From contig JAFNMF010000001.1 of NCBI GenBank assembly GCA_026537415.1, positions 489,572-553,571 of the forward strand: a stretch of DNA of 64,000 bases, in the 5' to 3' direction. Positions 27,721 through 37,226 of the stretch are shown in pieces. The notes under the pieces are model-generated. The model was not told where the DNA came from, ran no database searches, and saw only the letters and a program-made list of their open reading frames with translations. Source of the DNA: Acetobacteraceae bacterium B3987 (GTDB lineage: Bacteria > Pseudomonadota > Alphaproteobacteria > Acetobacterales > Acetobacteraceae). Within the stretch, counting starts at the first letter, position 1. Each line of letters begins with the position of its first letter. The position numbers were made by a program, and so were the translations under genes.

Positions 27721-27756
27721 AAAAAAGCCTGCCTTCTTTAGGGCAGGCTTTTTTAT
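27721..27756. terminator. Bidirectional terminator between valS and ilvD
   Basis: AAAAAAGCCTGCC and GGGCAGGCTTTTTT arms around a seven-base loop; T-runs on both strands. Confidence 0.94.
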
Positions 27757-27775
27757 TGGAAGCTTCAATCTTCCT

Positions 27776-29629
27776 TCAACGCTTCTTCACAATGATCTGG
27801 GAAAGATCACGCACAGCTCCGTGTGCTGCACTGGTTGTCATGGCTGCATAAGCCTTCAGAGCCGTTGAGACGATACGCTCACGCTGTGGCTGCCAACCCG
27901 CAGAACCTTTTGCATGCATGGCAGCACGACGTGCTTCCAGCTCTTCTTCCGTCACATCCAGATGCAAAAGCCTTTCGGGAATATCAATGATGATGACATC
28001 ACCTTCTTCCACCAGACCGATCAAACCGCCTTCAGCAGCTTCCGGCGAAATGTGCCCCACTGAAAGGCCTGAACTCCCCCCAGAGAACCGTCCATCCGTG
28101 ATTAGGGCGCAAGACTCTCCCAGCCCCATGGATTTGAGATAGCTGGTCGGGTAGAGCATTTCCTGCATCCCGGGGCCACCTTTAGGCCCTTCATACCGGA
28201 TGACCACAACATCACCCGGAACGATCTCTTTGCCCAAAATGGCGTTCACCGCAGCATCCTGACTATCAAAAACCCGGGCACGGCCTTTGAACTTCAAGAT
28301 ATGCTCTGCCACACCTGCTGTTTTGACGATGGCTCCATCCAACGCCAAATTGCCATAGAGAACAGCAAGTCCCCCATCCTGCGAAAATGCATGTTCCCGG
28401 TCCCGCAGAACACCAGTGTTCCGATCTCTGTCCAGTTCCTTATATAGGCTATTCTGGGAGAAGGCCTTAACAGTCCGTACCCCACCGGGGGCCGCCCGGA
28501 ACAGTTCCTCCGCTTCACCACGATTCTGGATGATATCCCAGCGTTTCAGAGATTCTGCCAGAGTAGGGGAGTGAACGGTCGATGCGCTCGTATCAATCAA
28601 GCCAGCACGGTCCAATTCCCCAAGGATGGCTGGAATACCACCAGCACGATGAACATCCTCCATATGCACATTAGCAACAGAAGGCGAAACCTTGCAGAGA
28701 TGAGGGACCTTCCGGGAGAGGGCATCAATATCACTCATCGTGAAATCGACCTCGGCCTCCCGAGCAGCGGCAAGCAGATGCAGCACAGTATTGGTAGAGC
28801 CCCCCATGGCAATATCCAGCGTCATGGCGTTCGCAAAAGCGGCCTTAGTGGCAATACCTCGGGGCAGAGCGGTCGCATCATCCTGCTCATACCACCGTTT
28901 TGCCAGTTCTACGCTCAAGCGGCCCGCATTCAGGAAAAGTTCTTTCCGTTTGGCATGCGTTGCCAGAAGTGAACCATTACCCGGCAGAGAAAGACCAAGA
29001 GCCTCCGTCAGACAATTCATAGAATTTGCCGTAAACATACCCGAGCAGGAACCACAGGTCGGGCAGGCAGAACGCTCTACACGCTCTGATACGTCATCGC
29101 TGACACGATCATCAGCTGCTGCCACCATGGATGTCACAAGGTCAACAGCCCGTTCAATCCCATCCATATCTGCTTTGCCGGCTTCCATCGGTCCACCAGA
29201 TACAAAAACCGTGGGAATGTTCAGCCGCAAAGAAGCCATAAGCATGCCCGGCGTGATTTTGTCACAATTGCTGATGCAAACCAAAGCATCAGCGCAATGG
29301 GCATTGACCATGTATTCCACGGAATCAGCAATTAGCTCCCGGGATGGCAGAGAATACAGCATCCCTCCATGCCCCATGGCGATGCCATCATCCACAGCAA
29401 TCGTGTTGAATTCTCTAGCAACGCCGCCAGCTTCTTCCACAGCAGAGGCAACAAGAGATCCCATATCCTTAAGATGAACATGCCCGGGTACAAATTGGGT
29501 ATATGAATTAGCAATGGCGATGATAGGCTTGTTGAAGTCGTCATCGCCCATGCCTGTCGCCCTCCAGAGCGCACGGGCCCCTGCCATGTTGCGGCCACGG
29601 GTGCTTGTATGAGAGCGATAGGCAGGCAT
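27776..29629 (-). CDS. ilvD: Dihydroxy-acid dehydratase
   Basis: 617 residues. IlvD dehydrates dihydroxy-acids in valine, isoleucine and pantothenate synthesis, using an iron-sulfur cluster. Conserved Cys sites are in [11 protein letters not shown] (about 118-128) and [11 protein letters not shown] (about 190-200); [19 protein letters not shown] near 515 is a further signature. It diverges from msrA with a 171-base shared control region in which I could not pick a firm promoter. Confidence 0.97.
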   Translation of the reverse strand: MPAYRSHTSTRGRNMAGARALWRATGMGDDDFNKPIIAIANSYTQFVPGHVHLKDMGSLVASAVEEAGGVAREFNTIAVDDGIAMGHGGMLYSLPSRELIADSVEYMVNAHCADALVCISNCDKITPGMLMASLRLNIPTVFVSGGPMEAGKADMDGIERAVDLVTSMVAAADDRVSDDVSERVERSACPTCGSCSGMFTANSMNCLTEALGLSLPGNGSLLATHAKRKELFLNAGRLSVELAKRWYEQDDATALPRGIATKAAFANAMTLDIAMGGSTNTVLHLLAAAREAEVDFTMSDIDALSRKVPHLCKVSPSVANVHMEDVHRAGGIPAILGELDRAGLIDTSASTVHSPTLAESLKRWDIIQNRGEAEELFRAAPGGVRTVKAFSQNSLYKELDRDRNTGVLRDREHAFSQDGGLAVLYGNLALDGAIVKTAGVAEHILKFKGRARVFDSQDAAVNAILGKEIVPGDVVVIRYEGPKGGPGMQEMLYPTSYLKSMGLGESCALITDGRFSGGSSGLSVGHISPEAAEGGLIGLVEEGDVIIIDIPERLLHLDVTEEELEARRAAMHAKGSAGWQPQRERIVSTALKAYAAMTTSAAHGAVRDLSQIIVKKR

Positions 29630-29800
29630 CTGAAGAACCTCTTCCGGAAAGAAACGTTTTCTGGCGTCTTACAGTAAGAAACGGCAATATAAAACAGAAA
29701 AATTGAAAGATATGGAAAGGATGCTCGTCAGCCTCTAGCCGGACGGCCCTCTGAAGGCCATATGCAGGGCTTTCGTGACTGTACATGAACAGGATCAACC

Positions 29801-30334
29801 ATGACACGGACATCATCCATCATTCTCGGAGGCGGTTGCTTCTGGTGTGTTGAAGCCATCTTCAATGGCCTCCGGGGGATCATTTCGGCCAAGCCCGGTT
29901 ATGCGGGTGGTCATACTGAACATCCCGATTATAAGGCCGTCTGCACAGGGAAAACAGGCCACGCCGAAGTGGTTCAGGTTGTATTCGATCCCACTGAGAT
30001 CAATCTGGAAGATATCCTACGAGTCTTCTTTACAACCCATGATCCAACTCAGCTAAACCGACAGGGCAATGATATTGGAACCCAGTACCGTTCCGTCATT
30101 TTTGGTGATGATGCTCAACAGGCTATCGCCCGGACCATTCGGGATGAGATCACAGGGCAGAATGTCTGGGAAGCACCGCTCGTCACATCTATTGAAGGAC
30201 CTGCCCATTTCTGGGAAGCGGAAGAGAGCCATCATGACTACTTCGCCCGCAACCCGGAAACGGCTTATTGTGCAGCGGTTGTCGCCCCTAAAGTGGCAAA
30301 GGCCCGGAAGCTCTATCGTGACCGCCTGAAATAA
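29801..30334 (+). CDS. msrA: Peptide-methionine (S)-S-oxide reductase
   Basis: 177 residues. MsrA repairs oxidised methionine. The catalytic GGGCFWCVEAIF (about 10-21) contains the nucleophile Cys; GYAGGH, YRSVIF and AEESHHDYF are family motifs. It is a short cytosolic form, with no signal peptide and no MsrB fusion. Confidence 0.96.
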   Translation: MTRTSSIILGGGCFWCVEAIFNGLRGIISAKPGYAGGHTEHPDYKAVCTGKTGHAEVVQVVFDPTEINLEDILRVFFTTHDPTQLNRQGNDIGTQYRSVIFGDDAQQAIARTIRDEITGQNVWEAPLVTSIEGPAHFWEAEESHHDYFARNPETAYCAAVVAPKVAKARKLYRDRLK

Positions 30335-30380
30335 ACGTCACCATCGATCCTTCAAGACATGAAGGAGCTGACTGGCTCCT

Positions 30381-31700
30381 TCATTCATCATACTCCAACA
30401 GAACACGATCCGTTTCTTCATCATACCCGAACAGATTGGCATAACGTGCCCACGAAATAGCTGTATTGAGCGTCTGCCGGGCATAGGTGGTTGACATGGT
30501 ATCTTCAAGTTTACGTCGGAAGATGTCGGCATCCATGGCGTGATTGCTCCGCTCATCAAGCGTCCCACGGATCAGCTTCAGTAGAGGGACAGAATGAAGC
30601 AGAGCCGTCCGCATAATGTCCCGGCGTGCATCCGCATCGCCTTCTACGAACGTACGGCCCGTATTGGTAAGCATGATGTCGCCATCTTCTAACTCTGCAA
30701 AATCAAGCAGCTGCAGGGTCTCTCCAAGAGGGAAGAGATCATCCAGTGTCATTTGAAGCTGGTTAGCCAGTTCCGGCAAATCCGCTCGCCCAGAGAGGGG
30801 AGCGTGCTCCAGAGATTCCATAAGACCGACCAAAAGTTCGATGGAAATATCAGGTAACACGATAAAAGAATCGCTTTCATCCTGAACATCACCTTCTTCC
30901 GGCACGGCGAGATCAGCTTCTGAAACACTTGGGGCCCGAAGGGTCATCAAGGTATATATCTGGTCCACAAAATGCCGGAAATCGTCATCCTGACGGTTTC
31001 TGGGATGCGGGAAGGGCACAACAATCTCATGTGTGATGCGCCCCGGACCGGATGAAAAAAGCAGGATTCTGTCGCACATCAACACAGCTTCTTCGATAGC
31101 GTGTGTCGCCAGCACCATAGCCTTGAGTGGCCCCAGTCGATGCTCCTGCCATAGCTCGATCAGGTCAGTTCGTAGATTTTCTGCACTCAGATGATCGATA
31201 TTGAGGAATGGCTCATCAAGTAGCAAAATTTCGGGTTGTCGGGCCAAAGCACGAATCAGAGAAGCCCGTTCTGCCAGAGCGTCGGAAAGCTCTCTCGGAT
31301 AGGCACCTTCATAGCCATCCATATCGAGAACCTCGATGATAGCATCGGCGATCTTTTCACGTTCTTCTCGTGGTTGGCGTTTGGCCTCCAGCGCAAGCAG
31401 AACATTTTCCCGAACTGTCAGCCACGGGAAAAGAACATCATCCTGTAGAATGATGGACACTGCCTCCAGCGACTGGGCTGTAGCACGACCTTCTCTCCAG
31501 AACACTTTCCCTTTTCTGGGTGCTTCCAGCCCTGCCATGATTTTCAAAAGGCTGGACTTGCCCGAACCGGAACGCCCGACCAATCCCAGAATCTCACCCT
31601 CACGGACTTCCATATTGACCTGTTCGACAATAGGAACATCTTGATTGCGGGCTTTATGTGCGAATTGTGCGCAGTCATCCAAACGTAAGATAGCACTCAT
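30381..31700 (-). CDS. ABC transporter ATP-binding protein with C-terminal AAA-associated domain
   Basis: 439 residues. The N-terminal about 250 residues are a nitrate/taurine-type ATPase: Walker A GRSGSGKSS (about 42-50), Q-loop ILQDDVLFPW, Walker B ILLLDEPFLNID and switch ATHAIEEA. The signature, normally LSGGM-QR, is ELSDALAER, so both glycines are lost. The C-terminal about 160 residues match the AAA-associated domain found after this ATPase type (LLELLDFAELEDGDI-like, then TNTGRTFVEGD). The permease gene lies four bases upstream. No substrate-binding protein is encoded nearby. Substrate unknown. Confidence 0.8.
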   Translation of the reverse strand: MSAILRLDDCAQFAHKARNQDVPIVEQVNMEVREGEILGLVGRSGSGKSSLLKIMAGLEAPRKGKVFWREGRATAQSLEAVSIILQDDVLFPWLTVRENVLLALEAKRQPREEREKIADAIIEVLDMDGYEGAYPRELSDALAERASLIRALARQPEILLLDEPFLNIDHLSAENLRTDLIELWQEHRLGPLKAMVLATHAIEEAVLMCDRILLFSSGPGRITHEIVVPFPHPRNRQDDDFRHFVDQIYTLMTLRAPSVSEADLAVPEEGDVQDESDSFIVLPDISIELLVGLMESLEHAPLSGRADLPELANQLQMTLDDLFPLGETLQLLDFAELEDGDIMLTNTGRTFVEGDADARRDIMRTALLHSVPLLKLIRGTLDERSNHAMDADIFRRKLEDTMSTTYARQTLNTAISWARYANLFGYDEETDRVLLEYDE

Positions 31701-31703
31701 GAG

Positions 31704-33167
31704 CTAGATCCTATAACGGTGCGCCATGCGCTCCTGTAGCGGGATACAAAGGCCCCACCGAACAGAAACGGCTAGTAACGTCATCAAACACAACAGCACA
31801 CCCTGTGCTCCATAAGCATGCGCCTGAAGAATACGAAGATGAAGCGTTTTTCTCTCTAACAAAGCTGCCAGATAGACATTGTCCCAGAAAAAAGGCAGTG
31901 CCACGATGGCAGCCTGCATCAATGCTGGACAGAGCAGGGGGATGCGGACTTCTTTCCAGAGAGACCACATAGGCAGGCGAAGGTGATACCCCATAACGAT
32001 AAACTGATGCCCAGCGGCATCAGATTCTCGTAAGAAGGCCCAGCCGACAAGTCCCATGACGGCCAAAGTAGGTACAACCACCAAGGGAACAGGAAGGGAC
32101 AAACCTAGCCAGACTATAAAGACAGGGAAAAGAGCCACGATCAAACAGCATTTCCGGATCCGCTTCTGTATTGTTGCAGGCAGCCCTAGCAGCAATCCAC
32201 CAACCCAGCCCCAAATCCCACCGATCAGACAGACGGCCACAACCAACGTCCCCAGAGGGCCCGGTACACCCCAAAAGCCGCATGACAAGAATAGTGTCAA
32301 AGCAGTCCCGACAGCTCCAAACAGACAGCGTTTTTTCCAAGAGAAAGACCGTTCTTCCGGCCCGCTTTTCTGCATCTGATCACAGACTGCATAATGACGC
32401 CCATACCCCCTCAAAGGGCCGATGAGGCCATGTTGGACCAGAAAAATAGGAAGCAACATGAGGATCAATACAACACAAGAAGACAATTCCCCACCGCCAC
32501 CAGCCATCAAAGAGGAGAGAAGGGCACCTCCCAGTCCATGAACTGGAGGAAGAAACAAAGCCATCACCAGCTCACCCCCCAAAATACACAACCAGAAATC
32601 GGGAAGGTCCCGCAGCACAGCCCTCACCAGCTCGGGAAAAGCAAAGGGGAGATGAAGCCGCCAAAATGATTGCCAGCGTCCTAGCCTCAAAGCTCTTGCA
32701 GTTTTCAGAAAACTGGACGGGATACCGCTTTCCGCCTTCAGAGTAGCGTGAACGCTTCTCACCAACAAACTGAAGAACGCTACTATCAGGACACTCCAGA
32801 AGGGCGTCAAAACGGCGCAGAACAATCCTAAAAGACAGAGAGACGGTATTTCTGCCAGAATGGCTGTTATCCTGGCCATAATTCTCCGCAACACGGGCGA
32901 ACAGGCTGCCAAAGACAGAAGAACACCATGCCCCACTACTGCCAGCAGCAGTGCAGCTACACTCTTACCCAATGTCCAGAACATGTCTTCCCACGGGGAT
33001 GGGAAGATCGGAAAGGATATAAGGCCACAGTCTCGAAAAAGGCCGTACAGGGCCCCAGTAATTAAAACACAGCAAGACAGCCCACTGCCCCTATACACCA
33101 GCAACCAATGTCTGCATCTTTCCCCAAGGCTGGAAAGATGCGCAAAGGGCCAAGTATCTCTCCTCAT
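31704..33167 (-). CDS. ABC transporter permease with two fused membrane modules
   Basis: 487 residues and strongly hydrophobic throughout. Two copies of the importer permease fold appear: the first has an EAA-like loop (ARALRLGRWQSFWRLHLPFAFPE, split around residues 155-178) and the second has VMGYHLRLPMWSLWKEVRIPLLCP near 408-432. Each would contact one ATPase subunit. It forms an operon with the ATPase downstream. The sequence is Cys-rich for a permease. The nearest family type is NitT/TauT, but the substrate is not predictable. Confidence 0.75.
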   Translation of the reverse strand: MRRDTWPFAHLSSLGERCRHWLLVYRGSGLSCCVLITGALYGLFRDCGLISFPIFPSPWEDMFWTLGKSVAALLLAVVGHGVLLSLAACSPVLRRIMARITAILAEIPSLCLLGLFCAVLTPFWSVLIVAFFSLLVRSVHATLKAESGIPSSFLKTARALRLGRWQSFWRLHLPFAFPELVRAVLRDLPDFWLCILGGELVMALFLPPVHGLGGALLSSLMAGGGGELSSCVVLILMLLPIFLVQHGLIGPLRGYGRHYAVCDQMQKSGPEERSFSWKKRCLFGAVGTALTLFLSCGFWGVPGPLGTLVVAVCLIGGIWGWVGGLLLGLPATIQKRIRKCCLIVALFPVFIVWLGLSLPVPLVVVPTLAVMGLVGWAFLRESDAAGHQFIVMGYHLRLPMWSLWKEVRIPLLCPALMQAAIVALPFFWDNVYLAALLERKTLHLRILQAHAYGAQGVLLCLMTLLAVSVRWGLCIPLQERMAHRYRI

Positions 33168-33238
33168 GATTGGCTCATGGGTAAATAAATATTCATGACA
33201 GGCCCTTTAAATATCCGCCTCCGGGTACAGGAAAACCG

Positions 33239-33691
33239 TCAGTGACCAGTGCTGCCGAAGCCACCATGCCCACGGTCGGTTGTATCAAGGCTACTACATT
33301 CCTGCCACTGCATTCTCACTACGGGTGCCAGAACACCTTGAGCAATCCTCATGCCACGCTCAATGACAAAATCCTCTGTTCCTGCATTGATGAGAATAAT
33401 GCGGATTTCTCCACGATAATCCTCATCAATGGTGCCGGGGCTATTGGGAACCATAATGCCATGCTTCAGTGCCAGCCCCGAACGAGGACGTATCTGGAGT
33501 TCATAGCCTTCGGGAAGGGCAATACACAGCCCGGTCGGCACCAGAATCCGTTCCCCCGGCTTGAGGGACAAAGGCACCTCTACGGCAGCCTGAAAATCCA
33601 CTCCCGCCGCACCGGCCGTGCCATAAGCGGGCAGGTCCAGTCCTTCGGAATGCGGCAAACGGAGAACACGGACATTCATAACATTCGACAT
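33239..33691 (-). CDS. dut: Deoxyuridine 5'-triphosphate nucleotidohydrolase
   Basis: 150 residues. dUTPase removes dUTP and supplies dUMP; it is a trimer. All five motifs are visible: GAAGVDFQAA, PRSGLALKHGI, GTIDEDYRGEI, RGMRIAQ and the C-terminal GGFGSTG. Start is ATG 33691; an ATG four codons later and a TTG upstream are alternatives. Part of ubiE-coaBC-dut. Confidence 0.95.
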   Translation of the reverse strand: MSNVMNVRVLRLPHSEGLDLPAYGTAGAAGVDFQAAVEVPLSLKPGERILVPTGLCIALPEGYELQIRPRSGLALKHGIMVPNSPGTIDEDYRGEIRIILINAGTEDFVIERGMRIAQGVLAPVVRMQWQECSSLDTTDRGHGGFGSTGH

Positions 33692-33726
33692 GGCTTGGCA
33701 ACCCCACAAACAAGAATGGGTGACTG

Positions 33727-34914
33727 TTAACCCTGTTTCTGAAAAAAGGCCACTATCTGCTCGGCAAGACGCTCAGCTAAAGCAGATTTGTCCATTTCAG
33801 GCCATTCTTCCGTGCCTGTTTCTGTCAGGAACAGAACCTGATTCCGATGCCCCCCAAAATGATGCTTGCTCACATCATTGGCGAGAAGCCAGTTACACCC
33901 CTTGCGGTGGCGTTTCTGTTCCGCATGATTCTGAAGATCATCCGTCTCCGCTGCGAAACCAACAACAAGGGCAGGGCGTGTCTCTATATGAGATAATGTC
34001 GCCAGAATATCCGGATTCTCACGAAGAATCAGAGTTGGAGGACCATCAACCGATTTCTTCATTTTCCGGTCACTTACGCTCTCTGGTCGCCAATCGCTGA
34101 CCGCTGCCACACAGATAACCGCATCAACCGGAAGCTGTTCAAGGCATGCTGCTTTCATTTCCTCTGCTGTCCGCACATCAATGCGCCGCACGGATGGCGG
34201 AGTGGGCAGGGAGACCGGACCACTTACAAGCCGGACATCCGCACCTCTCGCTGCAAGGGCACCCGCAATGGCATATCCTTGAAGACCGGATGAGTAGTTG
34301 GAAATAAATCGCACCGGGTCAAGCGGCTCGACAGTCGGACCAGCCGTAACGATGACCTTACGGCCAGCCAAATCGGTCGCTTTTGCCAGAGATGATCTGA
34401 CCGCTGCCAGAATCTTATCCGATTCTGCCAACCGCCCCGTACCAGTTTCGCCGCAGGCCACATTTCCATGCGATGGGCCGACACAACGTACCCCTCGTTG
34501 CTCCAACAGAGAGAGATTTGCCTGCGTAGCCGGATGAGACCACATATGCGGATTCATGGCTGGAGCTAGAAGGATAGGGGCCTCTGTAGCCAGAAGAAGG
34601 GTTGTTGCCAAATCATCAGCCATCCCATGCGCCATACGGGACATAAGGTTGGCCGTGGCCGGACAGACCAATATTAGATCAGCCGAACGGGCGAGGGCTA
34701 TATGTCCGATCTCACTCTCCTGTCCAGGGCGAAAAAGTTCACCATGAACGGGATTGCCGCATAATACTTCCAGTGAAAGTGGCGTCACGAACTGTCGTGC
34801 CGCCTCCGTCATGACGGGGATGACCTCCATTCCCTCACGCCGCAGCTCTCTGGCAATGTCTAGTACTTTATAGGCGGCAATACCTCCTCCCAAAATGAGA
34901 ATGATACGGGGCAT
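33727..34914 (-). CDS. coaBC: Bifunctional phosphopantothenoylcysteine decarboxylase / phosphopantothenate-cysteine ligase
   Basis: 395 residues. The N-terminal CoaC domain has GGGIAAYK (about 8-15), the catalytic His region SHPATQ, and PAMNPHMWSHPA. The C-terminal CoaB domain has TAGPTVEPLDPVRFISNYSSG (split near 195-215) and GFAAETDDL. Together they make 4'-phosphopantetheine for CoA. It lies three bases from ubiE. Confidence 0.96.
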   Translation of the reverse strand: MPRIILILGGGIAAYKVLDIARELRREGMEVIPVMTEAARQFVTPLSLEVLCGNPVHGELFRPGQESEIGHIALARSADLILVCPATANLMSRMAHGMADDLATTLLLATEAPILLAPAMNPHMWSHPATQANLSLLEQRGVRCVGPSHGNVACGETGTGRLAESDKILAAVRSSLAKATDLAGRKVIVTAGPTVEPLDPVRFISNYSSGLQGYAIAGALAARGADVRLVSGPVSLPTPPSVRRIDVRTAEEMKAACLEQLPVDAVICVAAVSDWRPESVSDRKMKKSVDGPPTLILRENPDILATLSHIETRPALVVGFAAETDDLQNHAEQKRHRKGCNWLLANDVSKHHFGGHRNQVLFLTETGTEEWPEMDKSALAERLAEQIVAFFQKQG

Positions 34915-34917
34915 GAA

Positions 34918-35706
34918 TTAAAGCCGCCAGCCGGAATGAATGGCCACAATTCCTCCAGAGAGATTCTGATAAGACACACGCTCCATTCCAGCAGCCCGCA
35001 TCATTCCGGCCAGCGTTTCCTGATCAGGGAACATGCGGATGCTTTCAGCCAGATACTGATAGCTTTCCGCATCACCGGCAATCATCTGGCCCATGCGGGG
35101 CAGGACCTGAAACGACCACATATCATAGATAGCGGACAGGGCTGCGACATCCACTTTGGAAAACTCAAGACAGAGAAAACGCCCGCCCGGCTTCAGGACG
35201 CGGCGTACCTCCCGCAAGACGGCATCCTTATCCGTACAATTACGCAACCCAAACGCCATGGAAACCCGATCCATGGAGGCATTAGGGAAGGGTAGAGCCT
35301 CGGCATCGGCAACACAGACATCCATCTTCCCGATTAGCCCCATCTTGATGGCACGCTTCCGGCCAACCTCCAGCATGGCCTCATTAATGTCCGAAAGCAC
35401 GGCATGACCACCACCACGGCGCAGCCACCCAAACGTAATGTCGCCTGTCCCACCAGCTAGATCGAGCAATTTATGCCCCGGCTGCGGGGACAGCATGGTC
35501 ACGAAAATACGCTTCCAGACCCTATGAATACCCAGGGACATAGCATCGTTCATGATGTCGTATTTACCGGCAACACTTTCGAAAACCTGCCGGACCAACG
35601 GTTTTTTCTCGCCCCGTGGCACATCACGATAGCCAAAATCGATCGTATCAGCCTCAAAATCAGCTGACGAAGAAGAGGAGGTATGGGAAGAATGGTTCTC
35701 AGTCAT
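34918..35706 (-). CDS. ubiE: Demethylmenaquinone/ubiquinone C-methyltransferase UbiE
   Basis: 262 residues. SAM-dependent methyltransferase of quinone synthesis. VFESVAGKYDIMNDAMSLGIHR near 40-60 and LDLAGGTGDI (SAM loop) are diagnostic, with the C-terminal GGIVAIHSGWRL ending. The gene diverges from mutM with only 29 bases between the start codons. ubiB, often the next gene in Alphaproteobacteria, is absent here. Confidence 0.95.
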   Translation of the reverse strand: MTENHSSHTSSSSSADFEADTIDFGYRDVPRGEKKPLVRQVFESVAGKYDIMNDAMSLGIHRVWKRIFVTMLSPQPGHKLLDLAGGTGDITFGWLRRGGGHAVLSDINEAMLEVGRKRAIKMGLIGKMDVCVADAEALPFPNASMDRVSMAFGLRNCTDKDAVLREVRRVLKPGGRFLCLEFSKVDVAALSAIYDMWSFQVLPRMGQMIAGDAESYQYLAESIRMFPDQETLAGMMRAAGMERVSYQNLSGGIVAIHSGWRL

Positions 35707-35735
35707 ACGTCATCGTTATCTCATTGCGGATATTT

Positions 35736-36590
35736 ATGCCAGAACTCCCGGAAGTTGAGACCATCCTCCAAAGCATGAAACCAGCACTGGAAGGTCAGAC
35801 CCTATCCTCCATAGAGGTCAACCGGCCTGACCTGCGGTTACCTTTCCCACAGGGACTGTCTACCATTCCCCTGCATCAGCCAGTCACTAGGCTGCGGCGA
35901 CGTGCCAAATATATCCTCATTGATTTCCAACATGGCTGGACCATCCTCATACATTTGGGCATGTCCGGCAGGCTATTCATCAATCCGGCGGGAGAGAACC
36001 TCCCGCCCCGTAAACACGAACATCTTGTCCTTTGGACGAAGGACAAGAACCGTATTGCTCTGGTTGATCCCAGACGATTTGGCATGGTCTGTCTTTTCCG
36101 AACGACGCAAGAGAACCAACAACCACAGCTGGCGCATCTAGGCATGGAGCCCCTCTCCAGCCAATTTACGACACAAACACTTACTAAAGCCCTCGCCACA
36201 ACCCGCATGCCCATCAAAAACGCCCTGTTGGACCAACGTCGCATTGTCGGATTGGGGAACATTTATGTATGTGAGGCTCTGTTCAAAGCACGGATCCATC
36301 CTCAGAGAGCAGCAAACAGTCTGAATGCGAGAGAGGTAAAACGTCTTCATAGTTTCATTATAGAAATACTTCAGGCTGCCATTGCAGCAGGGGGGTCTAC
36401 ATTACGAGATTATGTTCATACGGATGGCCAGCCCGGTGCATTTCAAAACTTACATCTTGTATATGGTAGAGAGGGGGAATCCTGCTCAACTTGCCTAACA
36501 AAAGGACGTATTGTCCTTATACAGCGTATGACACAAAGCAACCGTTCCACATTTTTCTGTCCACACTGTCAGAAAAATCCGCATAAGTGA
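35736..36590 (+). CDS. mutM: Formamidopyrimidine-DNA glycosylase
   Basis: 284 residues. Removes 8-oxoguanine and formamidopyrimidines. The start MPELPEVET places the catalytic Pro at position 2, so ATG 35736 is fixed although the frame is open to 35616. LDQRRIVGLGNIYVCEALF lies near 178-197, and a C-terminal zinc finger CSTC...CPHC ends the protein. Confidence 0.96.
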   Translation: MPELPEVETILQSMKPALEGQTLSSIEVNRPDLRLPFPQGLSTIPLHQPVTRLRRRAKYILIDFQHGWTILIHLGMSGRLFINPAGENLPPRKHEHLVLWTKDKNRIALVDPRRFGMVCLFRTTQENQQPQLAHLGMEPLSSQFTTQTLTKALATTRMPIKNALLDQRRIVGLGNIYVCEALFKARIHPQRAANSLNAREVKRLHSFIIEILQAAIAAGGSTLRDYVHTDGQPGAFQNLHLVYGREGESCSTCLTKGRIVLIQRMTQSNRSTFFCPHCQKNPHK

Positions 36591-36698
36591 TCTGTTATTG
36601 TTGCAGGACATGAAGACAATGCTTGACGTAACGCTAGCGGAGGGGTAGAGGGGCAGACATTATTTTTTAGCGAACTATCCGCAGGAAACCTGAAGCCC

Positions 36699-36971
36699 AT
36701 GGCAAATAACGCATCTGCCCGTAAACGCATCCGTCAGAACGAGCGCCGCCGTCTGCGCAATGCTTCTCGTCTGTCCCGTATGCGTACCTTCATCAAGAAT
36801 GTTGAGAAGGCTATTCTGTCCGGTGATAAGGCGGCTGCAGCTGAGGCACTGCGTGCCGCTCAGCCTGAGATGCAGCGTGCAGCTGGCAAGGGTGTGATTT
36901 CCCGCAACACGGTCAGCCGCAAGCTGTCTCGCCTGTCTGCTCGCATTAAATCCCTTGCCACTGCTGCCTGA
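36699..36971 (+). CDS. rpsT: 30S ribosomal protein S20
   Basis: 90 residues, basic helical protein binding the 5' domain of 16S r[23 protein letters not shown] at the start and [15 protein letters not shown] near 65-79 identify it. rpsT before dnaA is a common alphaproteobacterial order. GCAGGAAACC precedes the ATG. Confidence 0.96.
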   Translation: MANNASARKRIRQNERRRLRNASRLSRMRTFIKNVEKAILSGDKAAAAEALRAAQPEMQRAAGKGVISRNTVSRKLSRLSARIKSLATAA

Positions 36972-36994
36972 TTAGCCAATCTAAGCAGAACGGC

Positions 36995-37055
36995 CCGTTT
37001 CATCATCTCTGATGAAACGGCTTTGGGCGCGCCCATGTGGGCGCGTTCTTTTTTT
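36995..37055 (+). terminator. Double hairpin terminator after rpsT
   Basis: A first perfect ten-base stem (CCGTTTCATC / GATGAAACGG) is followed by a second (CGCGCCCA / TGGGCGCG) and then TTCTTTTTTT. This should separate rpsT from dnaA transcription. Confidence 0.9.
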
Positions 37056-37156
37056 GCCATTCACAAAAATGAAGGTGGATCACATCCTGAACAGACTTTT
37101 CCTTCTATGAAGGTTAAGGTAATGTGACGAGATATCCACCACATTGGCAAAAACAC

Positions 37157-37185
37157 TTGATTACCCCTTCTGGCGGGTTCTACCC
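37157..37185 (+). promoter_or_regulatory. Probable dnaA promoter
   Basis: TTGATT (37157-37162) and CTACCC (37180-37185) are spaced by 17 bases, a fair -35/-10 pair, placing transcription near 37192. Upstream, two DnaA-box-like sequences in opposite orientation (GGTGGATCA at 37074-37082 and ATATCCACC near 37132-37140, each two mismatches from consensus) could mediate autoregulation. Confidence 0.45.
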
Positions 37186-37226
37186 TAGCCGGAGGCTTGC
37201 CAGACTACGAAATACGGAGGTCAGAA

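Noticed and set aside
28740-29477. 245-residue open frame on the plus strand inside ilvD
   Set aside because: It is antisense to a clear ilvD with full conservation; composition (Ser/Arg-rich) is that of a shadow frame.
37059-37196. Replication origin upstream of dnaA
   Set aside because: Only two imperfect DnaA boxes, no AT-rich unwinding region, and alphaproteobacterial origins are often elsewhere. Strand-skew data would be needed.
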